Shown here in pieces: positions 18,919 to 27,863 of a stretch of DNA of 64,000 nucleotides (position 1 is the first letter of the stretch; each line of letters opens with the position of its first letter). Origin of the DNA: an uncultured bacterium (lineage in GTDB: Bacteria; Bacillota; Bacilli; Lactobacillales; Lactobacillaceae). Made by a program: the position numbers and the translations under genes. The notes beneath the pieces are model-generated. The model made no database searches. It saw only the letters and a program-made list of their open reading frames with translations, and had not been told where the DNA came from. The stretch spans positions 1-64,000 of the forward strand of contig CAJMMO010000004.1 in assembly GCA_905214545.1 (NCBI GenBank), in the 5' to 3' direction.

Positions 18919-21563
18919 TTGCGCTGGCAGGCTTTCACGATCTCAACGACAGCCACTAAGATGACGCCGCTGGCTAAGACAAACAGCCATTGGGTCAAGT
19001 TCAGCTCGGTGACGTCGAACAGTTTGGTCAAAAACGGCAGCTCGACGGCAGCCATGACTGCGGCCGAAATCAGGATGGCCCAGTTGAACCAGCGGTTTCT
19101 GAAGGCGTTGTCGCTGAACAGCGAAGCGTGGATGCTCTTGGAGTTGAAAGCGTGGAAGAGCTGGATCAGGCCTAACGACAAGAAGGCCATGGTCAAGGCA
19201 TCCCCGTGCTGCAAGGCAGTTGAAGCATGCGGGCTCGTGGCCAGGCCGATGCCGTAGGTCGTCAAGACCAAGACGCTTTCCAAGATCCCCTGGTAGATGA
19301 TGGACGTGGACACGCCGCCGGAGAAGAAGTTGGACTTGCGCCCGCGCGGCTTGTGGTTCATGATGCCCTTTTCCACCGGTTCGACGCCTAAGGCAATCGC
19401 TGGCAGGGTGTCGGTTACTAAATTAATCCACAACAGCTGCACTGGGGCCAAGATGTCCCAGCCAAACAGGGTCATGAGAAAGACGGTCAAGACTTCGCCG
19501 ACGTTGCAGCTCATCAGGTACAAGATGGCCTTTTGGATGTTGGCAAAGACCTTGCGGCCTTCTTTGACGGCCGCCACGATGGTGGCAAAGTTGTCGTCGG
19601 CCAAGATCATGTCGGAAGCGCCTTTTGACACTTCGGTCCCGGTGATGCCCATGCCGACGCCGATGTCGGCCTGCTTCAAGCTCGGCGCGTCGTTGACGCC
19701 GTCGCCCGTCATCGCCACGATCTTGCCGTTGGCCTGCCAAGCCTTGACGATTCTAACCTTGTGTTCAGGAGACACGCGGGCGTAGACCGAGTACTTGGCC
19801 ACGTTGGCCTGCAGCCAGTCGTCTGACAGCTGGTCGAGCTCGGCACCGGTGATGACGGAATCGTGGTCGTCCGGGTCGATGATGCCCAGCCGGCCGGCGA
19901 TGGCTTGCGCAGTCGTCTGGTGGTCGCCGGTGATCATGATGGTTCTGATGCCGGCGCTCTTAGCTTCGGCAATGGCGGCCTTGGCCTCCGGCCGCTCTGG
20001 GTCGATCATGCCGACTAAGCCGGCGAAGACCAGCTCGCTTTCGACGTTTTCGCTCTTAGCCTTGGCAAAAAGGCTGTCGACTTTTTTGTAAGCTAAACCT
20101 AAGACACGCAGGGCTTGTTGGGCCATGTCGTCGTTGGCTTCCAAAACAGCTTTCTTATCTTGGTCGGTAATGGCGCGGACCTGGCCGTTTTCCTCAATCC
20201 GGGTACAACGGTCTAAAAGCAGGTCGGGCGCACCCTTGACGGCAACCAGGTAGTCGTCGCCGTCTAAGTTGACCGTACTCATGAGCTTTCTTTCCGAGTC
20301 AAAGGCCACTTCCTGGACCCGTTTTTTCTGGACCAAGAGCTTGTCGACGTCGACATTTTTGTCAAAAGCAAATTGGATCAAGGCCGTCTCGGTCGGGTCG
20401 CCTAACAGTTTGCCGCCCTGCTCGATCTTGGTGTCGTTAGCCAAGACCATGGACAGCATGGCCGGCGCGTGGGCCGACATCTCCTGGCTGGCCGGGTGGA
20501 ACTTGCCGTCGTAGTAGAGCTGTTCGACGGTCATTCTGTTTTGGGTCAAGGTCCCGGTCTTGTCGGAAGCGATGACGTCGGTGGCACCTAAGGTTTCAAC
20601 GGCCGGCAGCTTGCGGACAATCGCGTTGTGCTTGGCCATCCGCTGGGTGCCCAAGGCCAAGATAATGGTGACGATGGCCGGCAGCCCTTCCGGAATGGCG
20701 GCCACGGCTAAGGAAACCGCCGTCAGGAACATGTTCATGACCAGCTTGTTCAGCGGCTGGTGCTGCGGGTTTAAAAAGACCCCGATGGCAAAGACCAGCA
20801 CGCAGACGGCCAAGACCAGAATGGTTAAGACCTTGCCCAAGTGGTTCAGGTTCTGCTTCAAAGGCGTGTCGGTGCTGTCGGTCCGGTTCAGCATCTTGGC
20901 AATCTGGCCGACCTGGGTCTGCATCCCCGTCGCCACGACCACGCCTTCGCCGCGGCCGTAGGTGACGTTTGTCGATGAAAAGGCCATGTTCTTGCGTTCG
21001 GCAAGCGGCACGTCGCCGGTCAAAACGTCCTGGTTTTTATTGACAGGCACGGACTCGCCGGTCAAGGCCGCTTCTTCGATCTGCAGGTTTTTAGCAGTGC
21101 TCAGCCGCAAGTCGGCAGGCACGACGTCGCCGGCTTCGAGCAAGACCAAGTCGCCGACGACCAGCTCGGTGCTGGGCACCTCCATGATCGCGTTGTCGCG
21201 GAGCACCCGCGCCGTCGGCGTGGCCATCTTCTGCAGGGCTTCGATCGCGGCTTCTGAACGCGCTTCCTGGACCAAGCCCAAGACCGCGTTTAAGACAACC
21301 ACCACCAAGATGATGGCGGCGTCGGCCCACTCGTTAGCCACAAAGCCGGACAGCAAGGCGGCGACCAGCAGGATTATGATCATCAAGTCCTTGAACTGGT
21401 CGAAGAACTTGCCCAGCAGGCTCTTTTTCTTGCCCTGCTGCAGCTCGTTGGGACCGTCTTTGGCCAGCCGGGCAGCGGCTTCTTCATGGCTCAACCCCGC
21501 CCGGCTGGTGTGCAGGTTGCCCAGCAGCTCGGGGATGGGGGTTTCATAAGACTTTTTTTCCAT
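18900..21563 (-). CDS. P-type cation ATPase, Ca2+-ATPase subfamily, likely Mn2+ (or Ca2+) exporter
   Basis: An 887-residue P2A-type ATPase. The actuator motif EEAALTGESVPVNK, the ion-site motif AAIPEGLPA (residues 289-297), the phosphorylated Asp334 in SDKTGTLTQNR and the hinge MTGDGVNDAPSLKQADIGVGMG are all intact, with about ten membrane segments. Homology alone suggests Ca2+, but the leader at 21587-21693 reads as a Mn2+-sensing yybP-ykoY riboswitch, as in front of Lactococcus yoaB, a P-type ATPase protecting from excess manganese. I therefore infer Mn2+ export as the main role. The sprT-like gene overlaps its end. Confidence 0.9.
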   Translation of the reverse strand: MEKKSYETPIPELLGNLHTSRAGLSHEEAAARLAKDGPNELQQGKKKSLLGKFFDQFKDLMIIILLVAALLSGFVANEWADAAIILVVVVLNAVLGLVQEARSEAAIEALQKMATPTARVLRDNAIMEVPSTELVVGDLVLLEAGDVVPADLRLSTAKNLQIEEAALTGESVPVNKNQDVLTGDVPLAERKNMAFSSTNVTYGRGEGVVVATGMQTQVGQIAKMLNRTDSTDTPLKQNLNHLGKVLTILVLAVCVLVFAIGVFLNPQHQPLNKLVMNMFLTAVSLAVAAIPEGLPAIVTIILALGTQRMAKHNAIVRKLPAVETLGATDVIASDKTGTLTQNRMTVEQLYYDGKFHPASQEMSAHAPAMLSMVLANDTKIEQGGKLLGDPTETALIQFAFDKNVDVDKLLVQKKRVQEVAFDSERKLMSTVNLDGDDYLVAVKGAPDLLLDRCTRIEENGQVRAITDQDKKAVLEANDDMAQQALRVLGLAYKKVDSLFAKAKSENVESELVFAGLVGMIDPERPEAKAAIAEAKSAGIRTIMITGDHQTTAQAIAGRLGIIDPDDHDSVITGAELDQLSDDWLQANVAKYSVYARVSPEHKVRIVKAWQANGKIVAMTGDGVNDAPSLKQADIGVGMGITGTEVSKGASDMILADDNFATIVAAVKEGRKVFANIQKAILYLMSCNVGEVLTVFLMTLFGWDILAPVQLLWINLVTDTLPAIALGVEPVEKGIMNHKPRGRKSNFFSGGVSTSIIYQGILESVLVLTTYGIGLATSPHASTALQHGDALTMAFLSLGLIQLFHAFNSKSIHASLFSDNAFRNRWFNWAILISAAVMAAVELPFLTKLFDVTELNLTQWLFVLASGVILVAVVEIVKACQRKWSKNA

Positions 21564-21586
21564 GCTCCATACTCCTTTTTTTCAAC

Positions 21587-21614
21587 AAAAAAGACTTATG
21601 CCTTGGCATAAGTC
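21587..21614 (-). terminator. Terminator of the riboswitch expression platform
   Basis: On the minus strand GACTTATGCC pairs with GGCATAAGTC, followed by six T, ending 23 nt before the ATPase start. Its 5' arm overlaps the 3' half of the aptamer P1 helix (CTTATG, 21607-21612), so aptamer folding and termination exclude each other. Confidence 0.85.
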
Positions 21615-21693
21615 TCACGAATTAAGGCAAAACCAGGGTTATTTCCCGATTGGTGGCCTTGCCGCAATTTAAAATTGCTGTTACTCCCTTATG
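21607..21693 (-). promoter_or_regulatory. yybP-ykoY (manganese) riboswitch aptamer
   Basis: On the minus strand the RNA has P1 arms CATAAG (21688-21693) and CTTATG (21607-21612). The conserved GGGAGTAAC follows the 5' arm, then a P2 hairpin AGCAATTTTAAATTGC, a P3 hairpin with GGCAAGGCCACC/GGTTTTGCC arms, and a closing GTGAGAC. This is the yybP-ykoY layout, whose members bind Mn2+ and turn expression on by sequestering the terminator strand. Placement directly before a P-type ATPase supports the call. Confidence 0.75.
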
Positions 21694-21699
21694 GGATTT

Positions 21700-21728
21700 A
21701 TTATAGCAAATCATTTATTTTTTGTAAA
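21700..21728 (-). promoter_or_regulatory. Promoter of the riboswitch-ATPase transcript
   Basis: Minus strand TTTACA (-35, 21723-21728), 17-nt spacer, TATAAT (-10, 21700-21705). The -35 overlaps the last codons of nadE. Confidence 0.8.
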
Positions 21729-22545
21729 AGTCGTCAAAAATAGTGACCGGTAAATGACGCTTGTGCCGGCTCTTCAGCCACAGCTCTTCAATTCTCTCAG
21801 CTGACTTTTCCGGAACTTCTTTTCCTTCCAAGTAGTCGTCGATGTCGTGGTAAGAAACGCCCAAGGCGGTCTCGTCCGGCAGGTCAGGCTTTTCTTCTTC
21901 GAGGTCGGCGGTTGGCGCCTTCAAGTACAGGTGCTCCGGGCAGCCCAGGTACTTGAGCAGTGCGCGGCCCTGGCGCTTGTCCAAGCGGAACAGCGGCGTC
22001 AGGTCAGCGGCGCCGTCGCCAAACTTGGTGAAAAAGCCGCAGAAGTTTTCGGCAGCGTGGTCGGTGCCGACAACGGCCCCGCTGTTGGCCCCGGCGATGG
22101 CATATTGGACGACCATCCGCTCGCGGGCCTTGATGTTGCCCTTGTTGAAGTCGGTGATCTTTTGGCCGGTAGCTTCAACCGCCTTGACCATGGCGTCGAC
22201 CGGCTCCTTGATGTTGACGACGAGGTCTTGGTCCGGCTTTTGCCAAGCGACCGCGTCGGCTGCGTCTTGGGCGTCGGCCTGGACGCCGTAAGGCAAGCGG
22301 ACGGCGATGAATTGGTAAGAGTCATCGCCGGTCTCTTGCCGCATTTCGCTGATGGCCTGCTGGGCCAGCTTCCCGGTCAGAGTTGAGTCCTGGCCGCCGG
22401 AAATGCCTAAAACATAGGACTTCAAAAACGGGTTGGCCTTCAAGTAGTCCTTTAAAAAGTCGACTGACTTTCTGACTTCTTCTGCGGGGTCAATCTCCGG
22501 TTTAACGTGTTCATAAGCGATAATTTCTTTTTGCAATGGTCTCAT
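21715..22545 (-). CDS. nadE: NAD+ synthetase, ammonia-dependent
   Basis: A 276-residue NadE. The P-loop-like pyrophosphatase motif is [17 protein letters not shown], and [21 protein letters not shown] and [17 protein letters not shown] are family blocks. It converts deamido-NAD+ to NAD+. It follows pncB by 2 nt, so both salvage steps flanking nicotinate mononucleotide adenylation are in one operon. Confidence 0.95.
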   Translation of the reverse strand: MRPLQKEIIAYEHVKPEIDPAEEVRKSVDFLKDYLKANPFLKSYVLGISGGQDSTLTGKLAQQAISEMRQETGDDSYQFIAVRLPYGVQADAQDAADAVAWQKPDQDLVVNIKEPVDAMVKAVEATGQKITDFNKGNIKARERMVVQYAIAGANSGAVVGTDHAAENFCGFFTKFGDGAADLTPLFRLDKRQGRALLKYLGCPEHLYLKAPTADLEEEKPDLPDETALGVSYHDIDDYLEGKEVPEKSAERIEELWLKSRHKRHLPVTIFDDFYKK

Positions 22546-22547
22546 GC

Positions 22548-24023
22548 TTAACGTTCTCTTTCTCTAATACGCTGACGAATGTCGTGAATCAGCTTGCGCT
22601 TGCGGTCATACAGGGTTCGGGACATGTCGACCGGGTAGTCTTGCGGGTTCAAGTTGCGCTTGTATTCGTCCCACAGGCCGTCCAGGTTAGCCATGCAAGT
22701 GGACCGGATTTCTTCCAGGCTCGGCTGCTCCCAGACCTGCTTGCCGTCGACGAAAATGTCTTGCAAAAGCGGGCGGGCCGTAAAGTCGCTCACGACCTTG
22801 TTGATGTAGGGGTAGTCGGGGTGGAACATGAACAGCGATGAAAACTTGCGCGGATCTTCGCCCACGACGCCGATCCAGTCGCCGTCGTTTTTCTTGACGC
22901 GGTTTGACGAAATGCGCCAGACCTGCTTTTTGGCCGGGGTCGAAACCTTGGCCACGTTCGACGAGATCTTCAAGGTGTCGACCAGCTTGCCGTTTTCATC
23001 GGCGATGGCCACCAGCTTGTAGACGGCGCCCAAGGCCGGCTGGTCGTAGCCGGTGATGAGCTTGGTGCCCACGCCCCAGGCGTCGATCTTAGCGCCCTGC
23101 ATCTTCAAGTTCAAGATGGTGTTTTCGTCCAAGTCGTTGGAAGCGAAAATCTTTGCGTTTGGAAAGCCCGCGTCGTCGAGCTTTTTTCTGACCTGCTTTG
23201 AGATGTAGGCCATGTCGCCGGAGTCGATGCGGACGCCGACGAAGTTGATCTTGTCGCCCATTTCGCGGGCCACCTTGATGGCGGTCGGCACCCCTGAGCG
23301 CAGCGTGTCGTAAGTGTCCACCAAAAAGACGCAGTCGCGGTGGGTTTCGGCGTAGGCCTTAAAGGCCGCATACTCGCTGCCGAAGGCCTCGACCAAAGAG
23401 TGGGCGTGCGTGCCTGAGATCGGCATGCCGAATAATTTGCCGGCGCGCACGTTGCTGGTGGAGTCAAAGCCGCCGATGTAAGCGGCCCGGGCGCCCCACA
23501 AAGCGGCGTCGGTTTCTTGCGCACGGCGGGAGCCGAATTCCATCAGGCTGCCGTCTTCGCCCACCGCGATCCGGATCCGGGCGGCCTTCGTGGCCACCAG
23601 GATCTGGAAGTTGATGATGTTGAGCAGGGAAGTTTCCACCAGCTGGCACTGCGCCAGCGGGCCTTCGACTTGGACCAGCGGCTCGTGGGCAAAGACCAGC
23701 TCGCCTTCGCGCATCGAGCGCACCGTCAGCTTCATTTCAAAGTGGCGCAGGTAGTCGATGAAGTCGTCGTCGTAGCCTTCTTGTTCTTGCAGGTACTGCA
23801 GGTCGCTTTCGCTGAAGTGCAGGCTGTTCAAGTATTGGATTGCGTGCTCTAAGCCGGCAAAGACCGCAAAGCCGTTGCCAAAAGGCTCCTTTCTGAAAAA
23901 GGCTTCAAAGACCGCGTGCCGGTCCGCCATGCCCTTTTTAAAGTAGGTGTACATCATGTTGATTTCGTACAGGTCGGTGTGCAAAATCAATGAGTCCTCA
24001 GCATCAATTTGTGGATTGAACAT
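22548..24023 (-). CDS. pncB: Nicotinate phosphoribosyltransferase
   Basis: A 491-residue type II NAPRTase. Family blocks include [14 protein letters not shown], the EFGSRRAQ motif and [26 protein letters not shown]. It makes nicotinate mononucleotide from nicotinic acid, PRPP and ATP. It heads the pncB-nadE operon. A -10 TATAAT (minus strand, 24062-24067) is followed by a perfect A+T palindrome that could be an operator for an NAD-responsive repressor such as NiaR. Confidence 0.95.
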   Translation of the reverse strand: MFNPQIDAEDSLILHTDLYEINMMYTYFKKGMADRHAVFEAFFRKEPFGNGFAVFAGLEHAIQYLNSLHFSESDLQYLQEQEGYDDDFIDYLRHFEMKLTVRSMREGELVFAHEPLVQVEGPLAQCQLVETSLLNIINFQILVATKAARIRIAVGEDGSLMEFGSRRAQETDAALWGARAAYIGGFDSTSNVRAGKLFGMPISGTHAHSLVEAFGSEYAAFKAYAETHRDCVFLVDTYDTLRSGVPTAIKVAREMGDKINFVGVRIDSGDMAYISKQVRKKLDDAGFPNAKIFASNDLDENTILNLKMQGAKIDAWGVGTKLITGYDQPALGAVYKLVAIADENGKLVDTLKISSNVAKVSTPAKKQVWRISSNRVKKNDGDWIGVVGEDPRKFSSLFMFHPDYPYINKVVSDFTARPLLQDIFVDGKQVWEQPSLEEIRSTCMANLDGLWDEYKRNLNPQDYPVDMSRTLYDRKRKLIHDIRQRIRERER

Positions 24024-24038
24024 AACTCGCTCTTTCTT

Positions 24039-24067
24039 TTAATTAAATATTAATTAACAACATTATA
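24039..24067 (-). promoter_or_regulatory. -10 box and 19-bp palindromic operator candidate of pncB-nadE
   Basis: TTAATTAAATATTAATTAA (24039-24057) has perfect 8-bp arms and lies 5 bp downstream of the TATAAT -10 (24062-24067 on the minus strand). That position suits a repressor. The regulator is not known from the window. Confidence 0.5.
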
Positions 24068-24084
24068 GCCAAAATCTGGGCAAA

Positions 24085-24112
24085 ATAAAAAAAGCACAAC
24101 TGTGCTTTTTTG
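24085..24112. terminator. Terminator at the end of the wall-glycan operon
   Basis: AAGCACA/TGTGCTT stem (24092-24107) with A-run before and T-run after, so active in both directions. It lies just after the GT32 gene stop on the minus strand. Confidence 0.8.
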
Positions 24113-24116
24113 TTTT

Positions 24117-24815
24117 TTATCTAAAGAGCTTGGCGTACATGCCAGCCTGTTTTTGTGTTTTGATTCTGACCTTCAAGGCGGTGACGAGCTTGCGCTTGAG
24201 CGGCTTTTCACCCTCCATCCAGGTGCCGGTGAAGACGTGGATCGTCTGCGACTGGCGGGACGGGTTGCACAAGATGCCGTCTGGGTAGACGTGGATGCCG
24301 TAAGGCAGCCACTGCTCCTTGTTGTTCGGCTTGGCGTGGTATTTTTCCTTCAGCAGGTCCGAAACAGAGACGGTGTTGACGCCCGCCAGCTGGTTGTCTT
24401 TTTCAAAAGAAAAATCACGGTCGTCGTAGTAAGCCAGCATGTCGCGCAAGAAAGGGTGGCCCGGCTCGGCGCCAAACACGGCCGTAAACGGGTTGTCCTT
24501 GTTTTCAAAGCCGACGAAGGCGCGGTTGTTTAACAGCTCGTGCAGGTCGGTCAAAACCAGCACGTCGGTGTCCAGGTAAATGCCGCCCTGCTCGTAGATG
24601 GCCTTGGCGCGGATGTAGTCGGAGACAAAGGCCCACTTTTTAGCCTTGTAGGCCTGCTCGACGTACTTGTTTTCGTGGATGTCGAAGTTGTCCTCGTTCC
24701 ACTCGACGATCTTGTAGTCGCTTAAATGCTTGCGCCAGGTCGCCATGCACTTTTGAATCTTGGGCGGCTTCGGGTTGCCGCCAACCCATACGTAGTGAAT
24801 AATCTTGGGAATCAT
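24117..24815 (-). CDS. Glycosyltransferase family 32-like (capsule/teichoic modification)
   Basis: A 232-residue cytoplasmic glycosyltransferase. It starts MIPKIIHYVWVGGNPKPP and has the DxD sugar-nucleotide motif in EQGGIYLDTDVLVL, both typical of the Gly_transf_sug (GT32) group. It is the last gene of the six-gene wall-glycan operon, abutting the GT2 gene (24816). Donor and acceptor sugars are unknown. Confidence 0.82.
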   Translation of the reverse strand: MIPKIIHYVWVGGNPKPPKIQKCMATWRKHLSDYKIVEWNEDNFDIHENKYVEQAYKAKKWAFVSDYIRAKAIYEQGGIYLDTDVLVLTDLHELLNNRAFVGFENKDNPFTAVFGAEPGHPFLRDMLAYYDDRDFSFEKDNQLAGVNTVSVSDLLKEKYHAKPNNKEQWLPYGIHVYPDGILCNPSRQSQTIHVFTGTWMEGEKPLKRKLVTALKVRIKTQKQAGMYAKLFR

Positions 24816-26768
24816 CTATTGCTCCTCAACTTGCACAAAATCGCGGACGGTGAAAAATTCCATGATCTGCAAAACTGCCTCTTTCTGCCCTGCCGGCACC
24901 AGCCAGTGCGTAGTGCCTTTTGCCAAGGCCTGCATGATCGTGTAGTAGCTTTCGTCTAAGACGCCCTCTTGCAGGTGGCGGTTAAACAGCCGGATGTCGC
25001 AGCCGTGGTAGATCTTCAGACCGGCCGGCAAAGACAAATGCACAGTGTTGCCTTCGTGGTAGTGCTGGGCAAAGCCGACGACCGCAGCCACGTAAGGGTG
25101 GTTGAAGTCTTTGACGCGCCGGCCCGCAACTTTCGGTGTTACTTGGGCTAGATCCGTTTGGCCCTTTTTAAAAATTACCGGGGTAATACTGTTTAAGCCC
25201 AGCTTGTTCATGCCGCGCGCCCACAGCGACTGCCAGTGGAAGGCCGGGATGGCCAAGTGTGCCAGCAGGTGGTGCAAAAAGCGCAGCTCGCCGGACAAGA
25301 CGTTGACGGCGCCGTCGGCCGAGTTCAGGTAGTTGCCGCCAAAGACGCGGTAGTCAAAGCTCGTGAAGTTGGCGTTGGTCAAAGTCAAAGCGCGGAAGTG
25401 CGCGCTGTCAAACCAGGCCGGCATGTTGTCGGTCAGGTAGTTCTGCTTGACCAGGCTGGCAAAGACCGGCCGCCGCCAGAACAGGAAGTCGACGTAAGGG
25501 TTGCGCCCTAAGCCCAAGGCCGCCTTGGTCAAGGTTGAGTCGCTTGGGTAGTAAGACTTCGTGCGGATGGTACGCTGCGGCACCCCGCTGCCGTTGATCT
25601 CCTGCAAGTTGACGAAGATGCCGTCGGTCTTTTCCCGGGTAATTGCCGTGACTGCCCGGTAGAAGACGAGCGTGTCGTGCAGGCGGTCGTCGCTGTGCAG
25701 GATGTAGACGATGTCGCCGGAAGCATACTGCAAAGCATTTTTTAAGGCATTGAGCTGGTCGGCATTGTCTTCGTAGATGTAGCGGAATTTTTTGACGTTG
25801 TTGGCCATGAAGCGGGCCACGGTCTCGCGGGTGTTGTCGGTCGACCCGTCGTCGACGATGATGGCCTCCCAGTTCGGGTAGGTCTGGCGGACCAGCGACT
25901 CCAGGGTTTCGACGATGGTGTCGCCGCCATTGTAGGTCGGGATCAGCACGGAGATCTTCGGCATCTGCTTATAAAGCGGCACGTCGCCGAAGACGTGAAC
26001 GATCCCCAAGGCGTAAACGAAGCTGAACAAGACAAAGCAGCCGTTGATGGCGCCGGCAGCGCTGATCGCAATCGTGCTGCAGGAAATCACCAGCAAGGAA
26101 ATCAGCGCTAACACCAGGTAAGGCGTCGGCCGGACTTTTTCCTGGCTGCCGACCCAAAATAAGGCGGCGGCGATGACCAGGGCAAAGAACAAGAAGCTGT
26201 GCCAGGTCAGCTGGTAGGTATCGGCGCGCAGGACCATGAAGGACAGGCCCAAGACGACGACGCCCATGTCGATCAGCAAAAGCGGCCAGCGCAGCTGCGC
26301 ACTGCGGGTGATGATGAGCCGGGCCAGGTAGCCGCATAAGACCAGGATTCCGATGATTAAGACCAAAAGCGAGATGCCGGTCAGCTGCAGGCTGAGCAGG
26401 ATCGCCAGCGCGGTGCCGGTCACCAGCACGTTTTTAATGTTGAAACGGGCCTCTAAAAAGTACATCCCCGCAAAAAAGACCAGGCTGGAAATAGAAATGT
26501 ACCAGTCCTGGCTGACGGTCGCCCAGCCGAGTCTTTCTAAGCCCATGGCTAAAAGCAGGCCCAAAAGCAGGCTGCTGTTGACCTTTTCGATGAACCACTG
26601 GTTGAACTTGTCCACCGGCACAAAGGCTAAGAGAATAGTTAAAACAAGGCCGATGGCCGCGGCGGTCATAAAGCTGACTGCCAGCTGGTTGTTTAAGCGG
26701 GCAATTAAGCCGGCGACAACCGGGGCTGCCCCCAGCGCGCCAATCAATACTTTTTCCAAATGCTTCAC
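24816..26768 (-). CDS. Membrane-bound family 2 glycosyltransferase
   Basis: A 650-residue protein with about eight membrane segments in the first 270 residues, then a GT2 domain. The GT2 start is KISVLIPTYNGGDTIVETLE with VDDGSTDNTRE and a YILHSDDRL DxD-like motif. The C-terminal 150 residues are unlike standard GT2 proteins. The membrane part before the catalytic domain is unusual, as GT2 enzymes more often carry membrane helices after it. It probably adds sugars to a lipid-linked wall polymer on the inner face. It ends one base before the next gene. Confidence 0.8.
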   Translation of the reverse strand: MKHLEKVLIGALGAAPVVAGLIARLNNQLAVSFMTAAAIGLVLTILLAFVPVDKFNQWFIEKVNSSLLLGLLLAMGLERLGWATVSQDWYISISSLVFFAGMYFLEARFNIKNVLVTGTALAILLSLQLTGISLLVLIIGILVLCGYLARLIITRSAQLRWPLLLIDMGVVVLGLSFMVLRADTYQLTWHSFLFFALVIAAALFWVGSQEKVRPTPYLVLALISLLVISCSTIAISAAGAINGCFVLFSFVYALGIVHVFGDVPLYKQMPKISVLIPTYNGGDTIVETLESLVRQTYPNWEAIIVDDGSTDNTRETVARFMANNVKKFRYIYEDNADQLNALKNALQYASGDIVYILHSDDRLHDTLVFYRAVTAITREKTDGIFVNLQEINGSGVPQRTIRTKSYYPSDSTLTKAALGLGRNPYVDFLFWRRPVFASLVKQNYLTDNMPAWFDSAHFRALTLTNANFTSFDYRVFGGNYLNSADGAVNVLSGELRFLHHLLAHLAIPAFHWQSLWARGMNKLGLNSITPVIFKKGQTDLAQVTPKVAGRRVKDFNHPYVAAVVGFAQHYHEGNTVHLSLPAGLKIYHGCDIRLFNRHLQEGVLDESYYTIMQALAKGTTHWLVPAGQKEAVLQIMEFFTVRDFVQVEEQ

Positions 26769-27863
26769 TTAGCCGCGCCTCCTCAACAGGTCATAGTCGT
26801 GCAAGATTGCCGCCAGCTGTTCATGCAGGGAGAAGTGCTCAACCAAGTAGTCCTTTTCAACTTGTGCCATTTTGCTGCGTTCAGCAACAGGCAAGGCGGC
26901 CATCTGCTTGATGGCGCCGGCTAATTTGTCCTGGTCTGCGACCGGCACGACAAAGCCGTGGTCATTATCCGGGATCATGGCGTGCATGTCGCCGACGTTA
27001 GTTGAGATCAGCGGCAGCAAGTGGTCAGCCCCTTCTAGCAAGACCAGGGGAAAACTTTCTGAATAACTGGCCAAAATGGCCGCGTCCATCTTGCGGTAGA
27101 GCTGGTTCAATTCCTCATGGCTTAAAAAGCCGTGGAAGATGACCTGCTCGCCCAAGTCTAAGTCGCGCACCAAGTCGCGCAGGGCCTGTTCTTGGCTGCC
27201 GCTGCCGGCTAAGTGCAGGTGGATGTTGGGATCATCGACTTGTTTTAAAGCTCGCAAAAGCAAGGCCTGCCCCTTGATTTTTTCAAAGCGGGCCACGTTC
27301 ACAATGTTGAAAAACGGGTGGGGAAACTTATCCGGGATCGAATCATGAAAGGCGATCCCGTTGTAAATCACGCGGATCTTGCTCGGCTCAACCCCGGCCT
27401 CGTTCGTCAGCAGCTCGGCAAAGCGGTGGGTGATCGCCAAGACCATGTCGCAGTGGTGCAGGCTGGCCACATTCAGCTTCGTGAAAGTCTTGCCTAAAAA
27501 GCCGCGGTCGGCAAAGTCCTGGAGCGGGTCGGAGTGGACCGTAATTACCCACTGCGCGTGCAGGCGCCTGTGGACTAAATCCAGGTAAAGATTGGCCCGG
27601 GCCCCGTGGCTGTGGACAATGTCAAAATTGCCGTCGTTGACGAACTTCACCAGCCGGCGCAGGCTGGCCAGGTCGTAGCGGCTTTTAGCGCCCAGCACGT
27701 GGGTCTTGATCCCCTGCTTGCGGGCAGCTTCCGCCACCGGCCCGTCGGCCAAGGTGAGCAGTTCAAAGTCCTGCCCTTCCTTTTTGGCCTGGCTTAAAAG
27801 GTTAACAATGTGAAAAAGACCGCCGCCTGTTTCCAGACCGGCGTTGACATGCAATACTCTCAT
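26769..27863 (-). CDS. Family 4 glycosyltransferase
   Basis: A 364-residue GT-B fold glycosyltransferase. The N-terminal half starts MRVLHVNAGLETGGG. The C-terminal half has the FHGFLSHEELNQLYRKMDAAILASYSESFPLVLLEG block with the nucleotide-sugar-binding ESFPLVLLEG (E-x7-E) motif of GT4. Its start overlaps the end of tagA by 4 nt, indicating coupling. The sugar transferred is unknown. Confidence 0.85.
   Translation of the reverse strand: MRVLHVNAGLETGGGLFHIVNLLSQAKKEGQDFELLTLADGPVAEAARKQGIKTHVLGAKSRYDLASLRRLVKFVNDGNFDIVHSHGARANLYLDLVHRRLHAQWVITVHSDPLQDFADRGFLGKTFTKLNVASLHHCDMVLAITHRFAELLTNEAGVEPSKIRVIYNGIAFHDSIPDKFPHPFFNIVNVARFEKIKGQALLLRALKQVDDPNIHLHLAGSGSQEQALRDLVRDLDLGEQVIFHGFLSHEELNQLYRKMDAAILASYSESFPLVLLEGADHLLPLISTNVGDMHAMIPDNDHGFVVPVADQDKLAGAIKQMAALPVAERSKMAQVEKDYLVEHFSLHEQLAAILHDYDLLRRRG

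Noticed and set aside
20960..21549. 195-codon plus-strand frame opposite the P-type ATPase
   Set aside because: GC3-driven shadow of a real gene; Ser/Lys-rich composition typical of antisense frames and no start signal.
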